Source: Bombus terrestris (taxonomy: Eukaryota; Arthropoda; Insecta; Hymenoptera; Apidae). From it: 64,000 nt of DNA. Both the position numbers and the translations under genes were made by a program. The notes under the pieces are model-generated. The model saw only the letters and a list, made by a program, of their open reading frames with translations. It made no database searches and was not told the origin of the DNA. The DNA is taken from the NCBI RefSeq assembly GCF_910591885.1, contig NC_063281.1, forward strand, positions 8,509,700-8,573,699, written 5' to 3'. Below are positions 14,706 to 28,800 of the stretch, piece by piece; position 1 is the first letter of the stretch; each line of letters starts with the position of its first letter.

Positions 14706-17700
14706 AATGTCTGGACGTACAAATATAGGAACAAAGTCCTCGTTGGAAGAGGCGACGGGTGACGAGATTCGAAAAGAAACAAGATATTCCGAGGACGAGG
14801 GTGACGATCACCCTTGCGATATCTACTCATGGAGCACCGGAAGTGAGCAGAGAAGCGTAGGAATGCGAAAGCGACGAGAGGCGGTGGAAAAAAAGCAGCG
14901 GGACAGACACGGCGGCCGTATGGCACAAGCGGAGAACAGAGGTCCGACGTCGGCCTGACGGACTCTCTCCCGTTTGTGCAAACAAACCAAAATGGACTGC
15001 GAATAAATATGCGTCTACGAGCAAAAGCGAACGCCCGTATGCTTGGTCATGATCCGTCCATGTACGAAGAGGGACACCAAGAGGGTGAGAAGAGGGAGAG
15101 TCGCGCAACGCGAGGGGGGTGGAGTACGTCGGGGATTTAGGGACTTTAATGGAGCTCGTCTGGCCGCGACTAGCAGAAAAGGAATTCGCTACTTTCCATT
15201 ATTCACCGCCTTCCTTTCTGTCTCTTCTCCGACTGGTTCTCCTTCTGCTCTCTTTTCCTCTCTCTTTCGAAACGGCAAACTCTGAACTCTGAATTGCTAA
15301 AAAAGCATCGATGGCCTCTAGATCGTGCCACGTATTGTTCGTGCGTTTCTGTCTGTACAGTTTCCTGGCCCTTACGGATCTAAATTTCTGATCGCTTGAT
15401 CCGAATATTATGCATTTATCAATTATCATTAATTTGTCGATTATTAATGAAAGAATAAGAGGTTTCTTATTGATGTACGTATGAAAGTATATCGTATGTA
15501 GGTTTACATATATGTATGTATGATAAGACGTCTAATTGGGCGAAAAAGAATGATTATGGAATGTGTCAGTGATTTTTCTTTTGGTCGATCGTTCTCGTCC
15601 AAACAGAAGTATAATCGATTAAAACGCAGATAAGTTACAACGAGATCGGATAATCAAGACTCTACCGTGTGCTATGGTCTATTATTTCTTGAAGTATATT
15701 TCAGTTTTATAAGATCTTTTTTGTCGATGGATTGCTGTTGCGATTAATACAGTTGCGAGTATAAGAAGTTTTGAGATGTGGCGTGACACGGAGTTGCCAC
15801 CCCCTGTTTTTCGCTGTCTGGCAAAGAAGCAACGAAATCCACAGTGCAGAACGTCGAGGAACGATGAAAGGTTCCTTTATAATTCAGCCGGCCACTAATT
15901 GATACTGAATTATTAACCGGAACGAAAGTAAAACACGGCGCGCAGGTTATACGGCGATTGCCTAAGGATGCGCGTAGACACCAGTTTCCGGCACAAAGGG
16001 GCCTCGAACATTGTTCTAAGAAAACAACCATCGTTTATCCAGACGTGTCTTCTGCTTGTATAAACCGTGTCGATATTAATTTCCCATCGTTCTCTCTTGG
16101 CACGATTCTTCTGAGACGTTTACGCTCTTCAACCCCTATCTAGGAACTAAGAGTTTACACATCAAGAAGAAGAAAGCTGCACTGCGTCTACTATGCGTCT
16201 ACTATTATATGAAAAAAAAAGAAAATAGAAAAAAAGAATAAAAAAAAAAAAAAAATAGAATCGAGTAAAGTTCGATTTAAAGTCAAGATCCTTTGTCCTA
16301 AAAACAGCGGCGCTCGTAATTTTTTTCCTTCCCGCGTGAGACGCGCGAGATGATTAATAGCGGGAAGACGAAGAGAAGAAGCGAAAGGCACGAGGAAAGA
16401 ATTGCACGATTACCCGAGTACAAACCTTGGCTGGGCCGCTGATGCAGTGGAGGAATGGAAAAGCTGACTAAGGCAAAACCGTTCTCCAAACCCCTCTAAC
16501 ACCCTGCGCGCCCTATCCACTCCTTTCTCCTGTAAAGTCTCAAGGGTGGAAAAGAGTGGGACGCACGGTTACCACCAAGTGGATGTAATTTTTCCGTTGT
16601 TTGATTTTCATTAACGACTGGTAGCCCACAGGCTTGCAACGGTGTGCTTGTGGCCTCCGACGATGGAAGAGAAGATGGGGTCAAGAAACAGGGAAATTAT
16701 GGGCTACGCCAAACAGATACATCCTTTATTTCATTTTCTTCGACGGGCCAAGTCGGAAATTTCGCCCCCGAGAGAAAACCAGAGGGGGGATCAAGGGGCA
16801 GGAGTGGCTAATGGCGAAAGTTAGCAGCGTACGGGGGAAGAAACAAAATATTTCGCGTTTTATCGCTGCTTGTCATCGAGGGGATGAAGGGTAGAAAGAA
16901 TCTATCGGTAAACGAGGCCAGAGAAAGGATAATGGAATAAAGTTTGCGTCCATCGAGCATGAAATTGAGTAATCACGAAAAACATACTATTTCGTATTGT
17001 TATTCGATAAATCGTGACTCTCGGATTTCAGGAGAATTTGGATTTTTATTTAACTTGCTCAAATATTTACACTATTGAATACAGATAAATACAATACGAC
17101 TTTATTTATTTGAACTTCCTGAGAGACAAACCAATTTACAAAAATATTCGAATATATTACATGTGTTATACGAGACGTCATAATCATAAAAGTATCTAAA
17201 TAGTCCATTGTCATTGTATTAAGAAATTTCAATATTCTGTGGGACCATCTTTAACACCTGCTATATGTTTAAATTACATATGCTATACGCTAATTTTCCA
17301 TCAAACATATGTTTAGAGTAAATGCCTTGTATCTTCTATATACATTTTTAGATTGGTTTCAAATTTTAATCATATAATAGCTGCAGCCTTCGTCTCATTC
17401 TAGTGTTAATGAAATTTCAAAATATTTTATATAACACACACAATACGCGCATGAAGGATTTCTATGTTATCATCGAGTGTATAGGTGTTCAAATACTTTC
17501 ACAAGTAACATTTCGTTCGTTCGTATCGGAGAGTGAAGAAAGAAGGAAAAATTCTCGAAGGCTAACTGTGTACCGTGGAGAAACAACGGTGCACGTTCAC
17601 CGGTGCACGCATAACGAAAATCGCTGAACCGGTGGATGTAAGCAAACCCGCAGAATGCCGAAATTACTCTCTTCGATGCACCCTCTGTCCCAGCTTCCTC

Positions 17701-20700
17701 TGTTATCCGTTCTCGTTCTCACCCTCCGCCGATCTCTCCCCAATTTTCCGACTCCCTTCGCCCCTTTCTCGTGCTCTTTCGCCACGCGCTCTCTGCCTCT
17801 GGACACCCCCGACCTTCTGTATCTCGCCTACCCAGCTGCGACACTCCCAACCTCTATGCGTTAATTCTTGTACATACAGACAGCGGATACCTACGGGAAA
17901 GGGTATACTTCTGGCAACGTTTACCTTGCATAATGCCGCCCCAATCTTTGTTTCCTTCTATCCGGTTCCGTTTTCCCGTGATCATTCTTTCGCTCGTACG
18001 ATTGTGGTTTCTGCGTTGCTGACTTTATTTTTGTGGTTACGAGGATGCCTATAATTTACTGGAAGAATTTTTATCGTAGTAGATCAGTATGTTTGAAAAG
18101 TTTGAAAATTTGACGAGACGATAGGACTAAATTTTGCTGTATCATCGATTTAAAGCATGAGTCTCAGAATCGCTAATAATTTCTATCGATTATAATTATA
18201 ACGAAGCGTATCAAAGTAAAAGAAATTTGATATAAATCACGTATATTCAAAGTTTGAAATAACGAATAATTAATACGATGAATAATATAACGAATATTCG
18301 TACGACTTTCGTGGTATTCGATATTAATAAAATTTAAGGTAATTCTATTAAAAAATTTGAAAATTGCTGCAGTTCTCCTCTGAAAAAGAACACTTCGAAC
18401 CGAAACTAAAATTTACCAAAGAGAATATCTCAGTTCATGAACGAAAGGCTCACAATTGCGCGATAAAAAATTCACCGATAGTGTCGATCTCTTTATTAGA
18501 TAGAGCAGTCGAATTGACACAAGGTAAAAGGGGATTGAAAGCGAGATCGAAAGCTGAGATCGTACGGACATCAGCGACGAGCGAATCCTACTAATTGATA
18601 CCCGTGAAAGGCCGCCTCTGTACATTGTCAATTGACGATTGGAAAAAGACAAAGTCTAGGGGGTGAAAGGCAGTCGAGGTGGGGTGGTTGGTTGGGGCCA
18701 GCTGAAATGAACCTACGAAACGATAGAACGGGAATCGAAGCTAGGTAACAACACGGAACGAGAAGAGGAGGAACGACTACGACGACGGGAGCTGGAGTTT
18801 TTGAGAGGCTGACGAACCAATCACGGGACCATCTATAATGTACACAGGCCGTTAACGATGGAGCCCAGAGACATTCCGTCCGCTTGGTTCTAGCCATTTT
18901 CCAAATATCCAGCTGGCTAGTGAGTCGTCCCAGGAAACCTACTACCCCTACCAGGCTTACTCACCCTTTTCTCTTTTCTATGGATCTCTTCCTAGTCGCT
19001 GGACCGGCCCGTCCATCCAACGCAGACGTTCCCAGAATCGTTAATTCCTCTCAATATTGCAGGATCCTTTTCGAACAAAGTCATTGGATCATTTAGATGT
19101 CCTCGTTTCTATCGAATAGCTACGACCCATCGGGTTTCTGGGAAATTTTCGTATTAATCGGTTAATCAATTTGTTGATCGATCGAGTTATTTTTCTACTC
19201 CAAGTCGTTGAACTTCTTTAATCTTTGCTCGTGTTTCTTATCGATCTGAAAATCGTTATAGGCTAAGGTAGGATTATTTGTGTCAAGCTAAGTAATTTGC
19301 TAAATTCGGTTTTTAAAGACAATTTTTAAGCTACCTATATTTGTAGCGGAATAAATAGTAAAATTGTGAAATGTTTTATTAATTCTTACGTATATAGTAC
19401 CTCCTCGCTGACTCACATAACCGTACCAGAGATATATTCTTTTTTTCTTTTTTTGTTGAACCTCAAATATACCATATTCTTTCATTGTCGTATTAATAAC
19501 TAATGGGGTTTCGTAATACACAATTTGACCAATTTGTGCAAAGTTCAAGATCGAGTTTTAAGATGTTGAAGCTCAGATGGCTCGAATGTCCTTACCTGTT
19601 ACTATATGGCTAGGATTGGTTAGAATTTTCAGACGTGTCGGAACTTTGGAATAGCTAGAAGCGGCACAGAAATTAGTAACTTGGTATAGAATAAGGGTAG
19701 GGAAGTAATCGGCGATAGTGGAAGAAGAGGCAGACGTGTCTTTCGAAAGACTCGTCAGTGTCCAAAGAGACACGCATAGTTTCTCTAATTCTGAATTATT
19801 CGACGAATTCATAGGGACTGCGTGCCGCGACGAATGACGGAAAACGGGACCGGGAATAGGGACTTTTCGGAGTAATTTGTATTCCACATTTCACGTGGAA
19901 CTGCACGAGGGGTGACGAGTGCTCCTTCTCCGTGTCGCGTCCTTCGTCTCTCTTACTTTCCTGCTCTCGTTCACCCTGTTCGGTGTGTTCACACTGCGGT
20001 CTGCTCTCACCCGGAGAGAGACTTACAGTCGCGCGTATATAAACGGCGGCCAGGGAGTAACGTCTGATTATGCGAACGCATGGCTGGTCGTAACGCGATT
20101 TAATATTAAAATATTATGACAAACGTCAACAGGAGGCGGGTGTAAAGAGACGCGTCTCTGATTGGCCGTCGACGTGAATACGAAACGAGAGACGGGGACA
20201 TCTCCGCGCAACCCTTGTTTTGTACCCCAGGCGCTGCTCCATTTTCGACGCTGTTCGGGCAAACGATTTTGCGCGTTTCGATAAATTGCTGGAATTTTAA
20301 TCGCCAGACTGCAGACGTTTATGCAAATTTTTATTTTTTGAACACGGTTAGAGGAATGCAAGCTCCAATGTTATAGTGATACTTTCATAATACTTTCCCT
20401 TGGATATATTGTATCTTTTTCCATGTTATATATATTACATAAACATCATTTACTTTTGGATTAGTCTCACAAAACCAAACGAAAGTTATTCAGCGATTCA
20501 TCGAAATTGTAATATCCTAGATCAAACGTGTCAAATTTTAACAGAGTTTTTGGATTTTCTGATTTTAGTAGTCGGATGATAGCATGGTGTGGAATCAGTG
20601 TTATAAAAAATGATTTATGTCTTAATTTTCTTATAAAAAGACAATCATAGACGAAGATCGCGTTTCTAACGAAAGTCTCACTTCTGTTATAATCGAAAAT

Positions 20701-23700
20701 AAAATTTTGGACGTTGTTACATAAAAGTTGCTTTCGTTTCTCTCGGTTTTTCTGATAATTGATCCAAGACATGTGATATATATGATGTATTATTCTAATG
20801 AATTACTGCATAATTTTGGTTTTAATAGATGCAAAGGAGAAAAGAAAAAAAAATACACGCGAAATAGGTAGATCTGCTTTCTCATCGGTTACAATTTGGG
20901 CGGCCGATTAAAAACGTTGCGATATGAAGAAATTCCGGGTGCGTTCGGTATTACGATGTTAAAAATCAATCAAACAGCGAGTACGCTCTCGGTCCATGGA
21001 CAGAGATCCGAGCGGGAATTTTAATCAATACATACATAATAGAACATTCTTGCTATGGCGTATCGCGGCTATGAAAATATCACGGTTAACAGATCCAAAA
21101 GGGATGTTCAATATAGAACGTGAGGGAAAGCTAGAAAGTAAATCCGATTCGGATTTGTGGAATAAACGGATCGACAGTGCAAATCGCCGAATTTTTTCCC
21201 CTGGACAACGCTCTTTCTCTTTTTTTTTCTCTCTCCCCGTTTTTTTTTATTTCTTTCCTGTAACAAGTGTTCCGATGACGTTCACAGCAACTCTCTGTGC
21301 GTGCAGTTTAATTGGCGCGTATAAAACGACGCTAAATAAACATTCCAGATACCGTGGCAACGTAACGAGTCGAACATTCACGATACCCTATCGATTTCCA
21401 TCGAACTGAATTCAAATTGATCGAATTCCACTGTCCCAAACGCGAAACTATCCTTTCTCCTCAAACTTCTTCTCTTTTAGGCTATGATTGTAGCGGGTGT
21501 GCTTCTTGATAAAATTATCCTCCTGATAACGCCAGAAGAATCAGTATATAGATTCATAGGCCATGATTACAATGTTCTGTCAAATTTGTCTGAACATTAA
21601 TCAACTCGATAAATTAAAGAGCAGAAGAAAGTGATTAAGACAGTATTTTTTAAATTTATCCTGGAATTTGGTACGAGTATTGTCATCTTCTTGTAATCAA
21701 CGAACTCATGGAAGTAAGTAATTTGCTTATCGAGAATTGAACATTAACCATGTACTCATATAATGAAACTAAGGAACGAATATTATTGTGAGTATATTCA
21801 TTTCCATCTTCAAATGTCTCGTTCAGGCCTTCATTGTAACTACGAGCTACATCTTAGCTACATCTTTTTTCAGATACTCTATTTCTCAGTTCATTCAAAC
21901 ACGCATCCGCCGTAACCATAGCCTCAGACATATCAATTCGCGAAATTATCTTTCGATTCCAAGTACAAATCTCCGAATGGCATTCTCCTCGCGACACTCT
22001 CGTCTCGATTCAAATAAACAAGCAATCGCCGCAACCTCGAATGTTACTTCTCGCCATCGAAACGAAGCTCGCGTCAGGCTGTCGTATATTTCACGAAATG
22101 TTGGGTGACTCACGACGAGTACCATGGGAGCGGCACTGCGCGCAGCCACGGATAGTTTCAACGCTTCTCAAAGACAGATGAAGCGGAAGACGAAGCGGGA
22201 GGATCGAAGAGATTTCAACCAAAGGGGGGAAATCGAAAGTATAAAGACGGAAACTGAGGTCTCCGGAGAACTCATATACACAGGCTAGGCGGGGGCGTAC
22301 AGTAGTTTGGTGCGGTTCTCTCGGGGCGTAGGGAGAGGTCAGGGGAGCTGGAATAAATCCAAACAGTAAACAGAGAGAAAAAAAGAGCAAGAAATATATA
22401 TCTATATATAGGGATATATATATATATAAGGATCGCGGGGGTGGATGGTTGGTGAAAATCCTAATATATAAAAGATATGAAGGTCTGGTGACGACGACGA
22501 GACGGCCATGTAGCAGTGGAGCAGCGCCGGGACTGAAGTCGAAGGAGCCTTCGGGATTCAAATAAGTGGCGTTACGGTGACTAGGGAGGGAAGGAAAGGG
22601 GTCGAAGGAATCTGAACAGCCAACAACAAGCGCGGCTCCCCGACCTTTATTTAACCTTTTCTTAAAAGAGTCTTAGGAGTCCCTCTTATCTGTAGTCGAT
22701 GGCCCTTCAAAGTCGGCTCTTATACTTTCATTCTTTCTGTACCCTTATATTTTTTTCCTTTGGCCCCGTTCGTGTACACACGTCGAGCTTGCTCGTCGTT
22801 ACCCCTCTACACCCCACTGCGCACCCCCTTGGCCCCCATTTTTTTCGTGGGCTGAACCCACCCTCTACTTCGTTTCGCCTGCGATTTTTCCACCCCTTTC
22901 ACCCTATGGTGACACGGCGACGTTGGACGTTCAAGATTCTTCGTTTCTTCGTTAAAACAGAAGCAATCGAAGCGAGACAGAGCGAAGAGAGATGAATAAG
23001 AGAAGGAGAAACGAGCTCGGTATTAATTAGCGAATTAAAGGATCGCGATCTAGGCGGGGCGGTGCGTCTCTGGCTAAAGTGGATTAAAACCTCCTGCCGA
23101 TCGTTGCTTTTCATTAATTTCGTTGAGTAAACGGTCCTGTCGCTCATGCTTCTCGTCTCTCGAATCATTTTTTATTGTTTTTTCCAAGGCGACTGAGCCG
23201 ACTCCTCGGGGACCTCGTTTTGAAAAATTCTTTTCCCGTGGAATTTCGTCTCCGTCGAACGGAGAAACGTCGTGCGTAAATCGACGAATCGGGTACACCG
23301 AGCTTTCCTGAGGAGAATCAGCGTGGATTTTCCAGCGGCGACTCCTCCTCTGTTTTTCCACGACGCGTTTTTTCCTTTCGCGTCGGTCCGCTTCGAACTT
23401 CGGAGACGAAACGCCACCACTCCTGACTAAACACTGATAACGCCCTGCGCCTCCACGTCGGGACTTTCTTTGCATGTTATAAACATACGTAATCGTACAC
23501 AAATAAGATTAGCATAGGACTCGCGGATCAACCAAGAGACACACTCGCTTTTCACGCTCGAAGAAACAATCGCGAGGCTGACTTTCCATACCGGGAACGA
23601 GAAAAACGGCAGAGCAGAGCAGAAAGGAATTCGTTTTAAATTTACCTCTGACGGAACTCTGTCTCTCTGTTTCTTTCTGTCTAACTTTCTCGCTCGCATT

Positions 23701-24203
23701 TGCCATTCAACGAAAAGTGCGCGCGCGCGTTCCTGTGGTCCACCAAAGAACGACCTTCGATCGCGACGCGAGTTTCAGGATTCACTATGCGTTCTCAGTT
23801 GTTCTGCTCGTCAGGAATCGTCTCCAGGCCACGCGAAAATGCGGTTTCGAAACAGGCAACCTAAGCAGCCTCTGCACGACAGAGGCGTGTTTGCTTGTTT
23901 CGAGGAATCGAAAACAAGTTCCGATGCAACTTACAAACAAGTCGAGGACATTTCTACAAACACGATTAAGCAGGAAAGGAAAAAGAAGCCGAGCCATTGT
24001 TGGCTGGTATTCATCCAAATGATTAATCCTAATCGAACGATAAATTCAATGTTACATTTACTCGCGAGATCATTTTATAGACTTTTTTAAATAAATATAT
24101 TGTAAAGGTTTATCGACGAAGAGTTTCTATTACATTACGATACGTTTGTTTTACATTTCCGTAAATGTGACAAAATTTTTCTCCTTTCGCGTCGGTCCGC
24201 TTA

Positions 24204-24431
24204 AAGAAGGAAAGGAAGAACAAGGAGGGAAATTGGAAAAGGGAATGTAAAGTTGAAAAGCAAGAAAGGATGGAAAAGAGTGGAGGATAAGAAATAAAGG
24301 AAGGAAAAGATAAGAAGGTGAAGAAAAGAGGGAAAGAAATAGAAGAGAATTAAAAGGTAGGGAAGGAAGAATAATAAATAAAAAAAAGGAGATAGGGGTG
24401 GGAGGGAAGAAAGTGAAAGGAAGGAAGGAAC
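24204..24431. repeat. Purine-only (GGAA/AAAG) tract
   Basis: More than 200 bases of almost pure A and G on the plus strand. The only long frame is on the minus strand, is almost entirely Phe, Leu, Ser and Pro, and is a by-product of the composition. Such homopurine tracts can form triplex (H-DNA) structures. Confidence 0.85.
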
Positions 24432-25246
24432 GCTACGTGGCAATGTATGATAAAATTTTTGGGTCGTATGATCAACTTACGTATGAAAAATTTTTCAAGA
24501 ATATCTGTCGTTGAATTAACTGGTTCCTTCTACGACATTTCGAAGAGAAACTAACAAAGAGCGGAAGACGAAACCAGTAGCACAATGTTCCGCCTTTACA
24601 CTCTGCAATCTACTTGATGATAGAACTTAATAAAACAAATCTCGCTGCGTAAACAACAAAGTAAGAAGATTGGAGTCGACGCGATTCAGACAACACCGAG
24701 TTTCCATCTCGGTGTTCTCGAAGCCAACCAATCATGACGAAGGATACCAAGACGTCTCGAATACCATTAGATAAGATCAATATTGCTCAAAACACGGTGG
24801 AAGTTTAACGCGCGCACATTACACGGCATTTATATCATGAATATTCCGCCCCGGGGCTTCTTCTTCCCTCTTTTCGTTCTCGCCCGGTTTCTTCGTCCCT
24901 TGCAACAACCATCTCTAGCAACCCTTTCTTGTTATCTCGCGTTTGACTTCGTACAACTACCGGTGTCGCCAAAACAGAAACTCCTTTATCTCTTATTAAA
25001 CGAACACCGAATTTAAATTAATCCAAAAACTTATCGTTTGTATCGTTGTTGTATCACAAAGTAACTTTAATGTAATTTCTATATTGCAAAAATCCCCTGG
25101 AAAATTCGATAGAAAGAATTAACTTTTATGAAACAATCAATTATTTTATTGAAAAAAAAGATAAAAAAAAAAGAAAAGAAAACAAAATCAGAGACAGCTC
25201 GCAACCGACTTTGATCGAGCTCTCGATCTCCATTTTCGTATTGCAG

Positions 25247-25837
25247 GCTACTTCGCTGTTTGCAGCCCTGAAGCAGCAGCAACAGCAACCACGCGACAGT
25301 ATTCCCTCGTCGAGGGAACGCGAGAACCGAGAACGAGATCGGCTGTCGGTACGTAGCCGCGAGAACAACCGGAACGAGATAGGTGGCGGCGTGACCGAAC
25401 AATCGCAGCAACCACAACAGCCACAGCAACAGCAGCAGCAACAGGAACTCACGATCGAGTATCAGAGCAATGGAAAGCTCAGTCCCGCTGGACACACAGT
25501 GACAGCAGCACCCATGACCCAGCAAAAGCAACCTATCATTACGCAGCAATCGCAACAGCCGAGTTCGGGGGCGCCTGGTCCCCAACCGAGTCCTCATCAA
25601 AGTCCACAGGCCCCTCAGAGGGGTTCGCCGCCGAATCCTTCGCAAGGTCCTCCACCAGGAGGGCCGCCAGGGGCACCACCCTCGCAAAACCCCCCGCAAA
25701 TGATGCTCAGCCCGGCTAGCGGCATCCATCAGATGCAACAGCTGCTCCAACAACACATACTCAGCCCTACTCAACTGCAATCATTCATGCAGCAACACTC
25801 ACTCTATTTGCAGCAACAACAACAGCAACATCATCAG
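25247..25837 (+). CDS. FoxP: FoxP exon 1 as seen: Gln-rich N-terminus
   Basis: It follows acceptor TTGCAG and ends at donor CAG|GTAATC. It is 197 codons in phase 0 on both sides. It begins [11 protein letters not shown], holds Gln runs and a Pro/Gly/Gln-rich stretch, and ends with [18 protein letters not shown], which matches the MQQILQQ..LSPQQLQ block of vertebrate FoxP proteins. There is no in-frame ATG near its start, so translation must begin in an upstream exon. Confidence 0.9.
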
Positions 25838-28800
25838 GTAATCAGATTTTGGAATATTTTTGTTTGCCATGATAACAGAACCTTTTTAAGTTGTTGGAAA
25901 ATGTGAAGTTTCTTGAATTAGGTTCCTGTAATTTGGATTGACGTTGTTATGGCTAGACTGCGAATGTTTATGCAGATTTCAAATCTTATGGACACACCTA
26001 AAGAAATGAAAGTTAAATAGAGATTTGTTTGACTGGCTAAATATTGTGGTTTTCTTCAGATATTTTTAAGAATACTCTGCACGTGCTTTGGTTATTACTC
26101 ACTTTTACTTAATTTTTGCTTGTTACGTAAAAGTTCCTATATTTAGAAGATTAGATTTCTCGTTTAATCAGTTATTGGAAGATCAAAAAGATTAAGTACA
26201 GCAAGACAGTACATGAATCGTGTAGACCAAGGATATCGAATATTTAATAATACTTGTATTTAATTTCGCATTTGAGCCTCTATAAGGATGCGTTGTTAAA
26301 TTTTATTAGAAGTAATATATTTTATGGGTTACGTCAATCAACTATCGACTGACATCAGATTGATTCTATTCTTCTAGGACTCTTCGTCGGAGCATGCGTC
26401 CAATCAGGAACGATTCGGCTACTTTTCGTCTCTAAAGGACGTAAGTATTCCATTCTTCGGACCTCCATTGTTGCAGCGAAGGAATCTCAAGTTTCATAGG
26501 TCGATCCTTCCAAGTTTATTGTGTCGCTTCTTCAAAGTACATTAGCGAAGTTTGTCCTTTTTACCGAGCAAGCATTGCATCTTGGCATAGTTAAACATCT
26601 TCCAGATACTCCGCCGGGTAAACAGACCGCCTTTTATCACCCTCCAACGGCCATTGATAATTTTAATTATAAAAAGCGTCCGTTTGATGGACTACGTTCT
26701 TCTTTCTCGTCCTTTACCGCACTTATACAAACATTCGGACAACCTTTCAGAGGATAACAGCCTCCGAAAGAATGTCTCGAGCTATTCATACCGACATTTT
26801 CAAATAAACGTGTCTCTTCAAACTATTCGAAACTTCCAAACATTTTATAATTTTCATCGCGTTCCTGAATTATCAATATTTTTTTGCTCTCGAACTTTCC
26901 CATCGAGGAATTTTATCGTAATGTTAATTATAAAGGTATTTGGAAATTTGTGCGTTCGCGTCCAGCGAACCTGGGAATTTCGATGCTCAGCAAACAGTGT
27001 CTCTATCTTCCAATCAACGTTTGCGTGGGAAAAAAAATTTCCACGTAATTATGCTTTTGGTACAGTGACTACAAAAATTATTTGCACTTCCATCGTCTTT
27101 ATCATAGCACTTCCTTACGGCTGCTTAATTAGATTTAAATGTATCAATTTTCGTATCATTTGGTAGTTACATACGACCGCAAAAATGTAGTAAAATGAAA
27201 TGTAGAATGAATGAAAGGACCTTCTACTAGAAAATAAGGATAGAAACACTTTCTATAACCAGTGTTTACTCCTTGAATTTTTTTAATATCGATAATTTTC
27301 GAATATCTACGTGGAACCGTTCTTGCACGTTACCCATAAACAGCACAAAGAACGTTTTAACGCAAATACATATCGTCATACGAGGTTCGCACACAGGCTC
27401 GATAGCTTCGATAGAGGCATCAAATATTTATTTAGCGGCCTGGCCTGACCGGTATGCTTTACTCTACAAATTTAGACAGTCCACTCGAACAGATTATTGC
27501 GAGAGCTCGCGCGAAAGACGATCTCAATTACCGAGAATTTAGCGCTCTTTGATCATTGTCATCATGAGGTGACATCTACTATTTCTATATATAGAGAGAA
27601 AAAATAAAACTCCTTTAATAAAACCTTGTCGTGTCTCGTTAATGGCGCAGTTTTCGTTTGTACTATGATACTATAAGGCGTGTCTACTTTGGTGAGTTTG
27701 TTTTAAAATATCCTCCAGGCTTAGAAAAGACGGAGAATGAACGCAGAGGGGACGAGGTAAGCAATTAAGCATCGCCATCAGCCGTTGTGTCTCGTTGTTT
27801 GTCTTCTGGCTACCCATCAACTGCCCCCTGTCTTTCTCTTGCCTCCCCCTGCGAATTATCCGCGTCTGAGATTTATTCAGCAGCGTCAAGATGCAACTTT
27901 TCCACCCTTCAATTTTTTTCTTTTTCCTCCAACGTGAAATTTTTCCCCTCCAACAAGTTTCTCGTTTTCCAGTGTTGTTATAAGGTGTGTAAAACGCGGA
28001 GAATTTTAACGAGCGAATTTACGGCTGTTTGTCGAAATGCTTACAGCATCAACACCAGTTTGCGGAGCTAGGCAGGAAGAAGTTGGAGCAGGCGATACAG
28101 CAACTGCAGGAACAATTGCAGCTTAATGTCATTCAACAGACGCATTTGCTACAAACGGCTGACAAAAAGAAGGCGTCTGCGCCGCTTCAACAACTGGCGC
28201 TTCAACAGCAACGCCTCATACAGCAGCTACAAATTACGCAGAGCCAATACCTACTTCAACAGGGTCTGGGTCTTCAGGGTCACAATCCTTCTTCAGGTAG
28301 GAATATTATTATTAATTATGGTAGAAATTTTAGAGAGTTATAATATTAGAAAAAAAGAAGAATAGGGAAACGAAAGAAAAGTGTTTCCACGGTCTGCCAG
28401 TGAACTCATCGATAAACTTAGAATTCATAGAACAGAATTTCTTAATACTGTTGCGTGTTTCCAATCGTTTTCGATACAATGGCACAGTTTTATTATTGTA
28501 TTTAAAAAATTCTGCCAATAAATGGAAAATATGAAAGGATCGTTCTTCATTCGAAACTTTATGTTAGAGATTTATTTAAAATATTAGAAATCTTCTTTGT
28601 TGAAACTGGAATGCAATTCGAGAACTAAAGCGAGTTTAGAAACTTCTGTGTTATTCTTCCTAAAAGCAATTTATACTTTGAACATTTAGAGACCATCATT
28701 AAGAGTAAGCAGAGCTACAGTAAATTTTATTAGGTATATACGTGGAACGCGTAATTTCCGAAGTAAGCTAATGTCGAAGCTTCGTTTAAACAACAATCCA

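Larger units (their letters stand above)
1..25246. other. Noncoding region upstream of (or first intron of) FoxP
   Basis: No exon could be supported in this 25-kb stretch. The open frames present are short, overlap one another on both strands, and show no family motif or consistent splice phasing. Base composition alternates between AT-rich DNA and GC/CpG-rich patches, for example about 4.3-4.9, 12.7-13.3, 17.6-18.0 and 22.6-23.5 kb. It holds a CAG run at 5322-5342, a loosely repeated pair of about 70 bp near 5713 and 5893, a 149-bp tandem duplication, a degenerate repeat array around 14.2-14.7 kb and a purine-rich tract at 24.2-24.4 kb. The first FoxP exon seen begins in open frame at a 3' splice site, so the start-codon exon and promoter should lie here or beyond the left edge. 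I could not locate them. Confidence 0.7.

Noticed and set aside
17575..18054. 159-codon plus-strand frame
   Set aside because: Pyrimidine-rich stretch giving a Ser/Leu/Pro/Phe-rich translation in all three frames. No family similarity.
22091..22561. 156-codon minus-strand frame
   Set aside because: It runs through a TATATA repeat that yields a Tyr/Ile run. No motif and no splice context.
24201..24443. 80-codon minus-strand Phe/Leu/Ser/Pro-rich frame that looks like membrane segments
   Set aside because: A direct product of the homopurine tract.
25079..25780. 233-codon minus-strand frame opposite the FoxP Gln-rich exon
   Set aside because: It is the reverse complement of CAG/CAA runs (poly-Leu, poly-Cys) and a shadow of the true exon.
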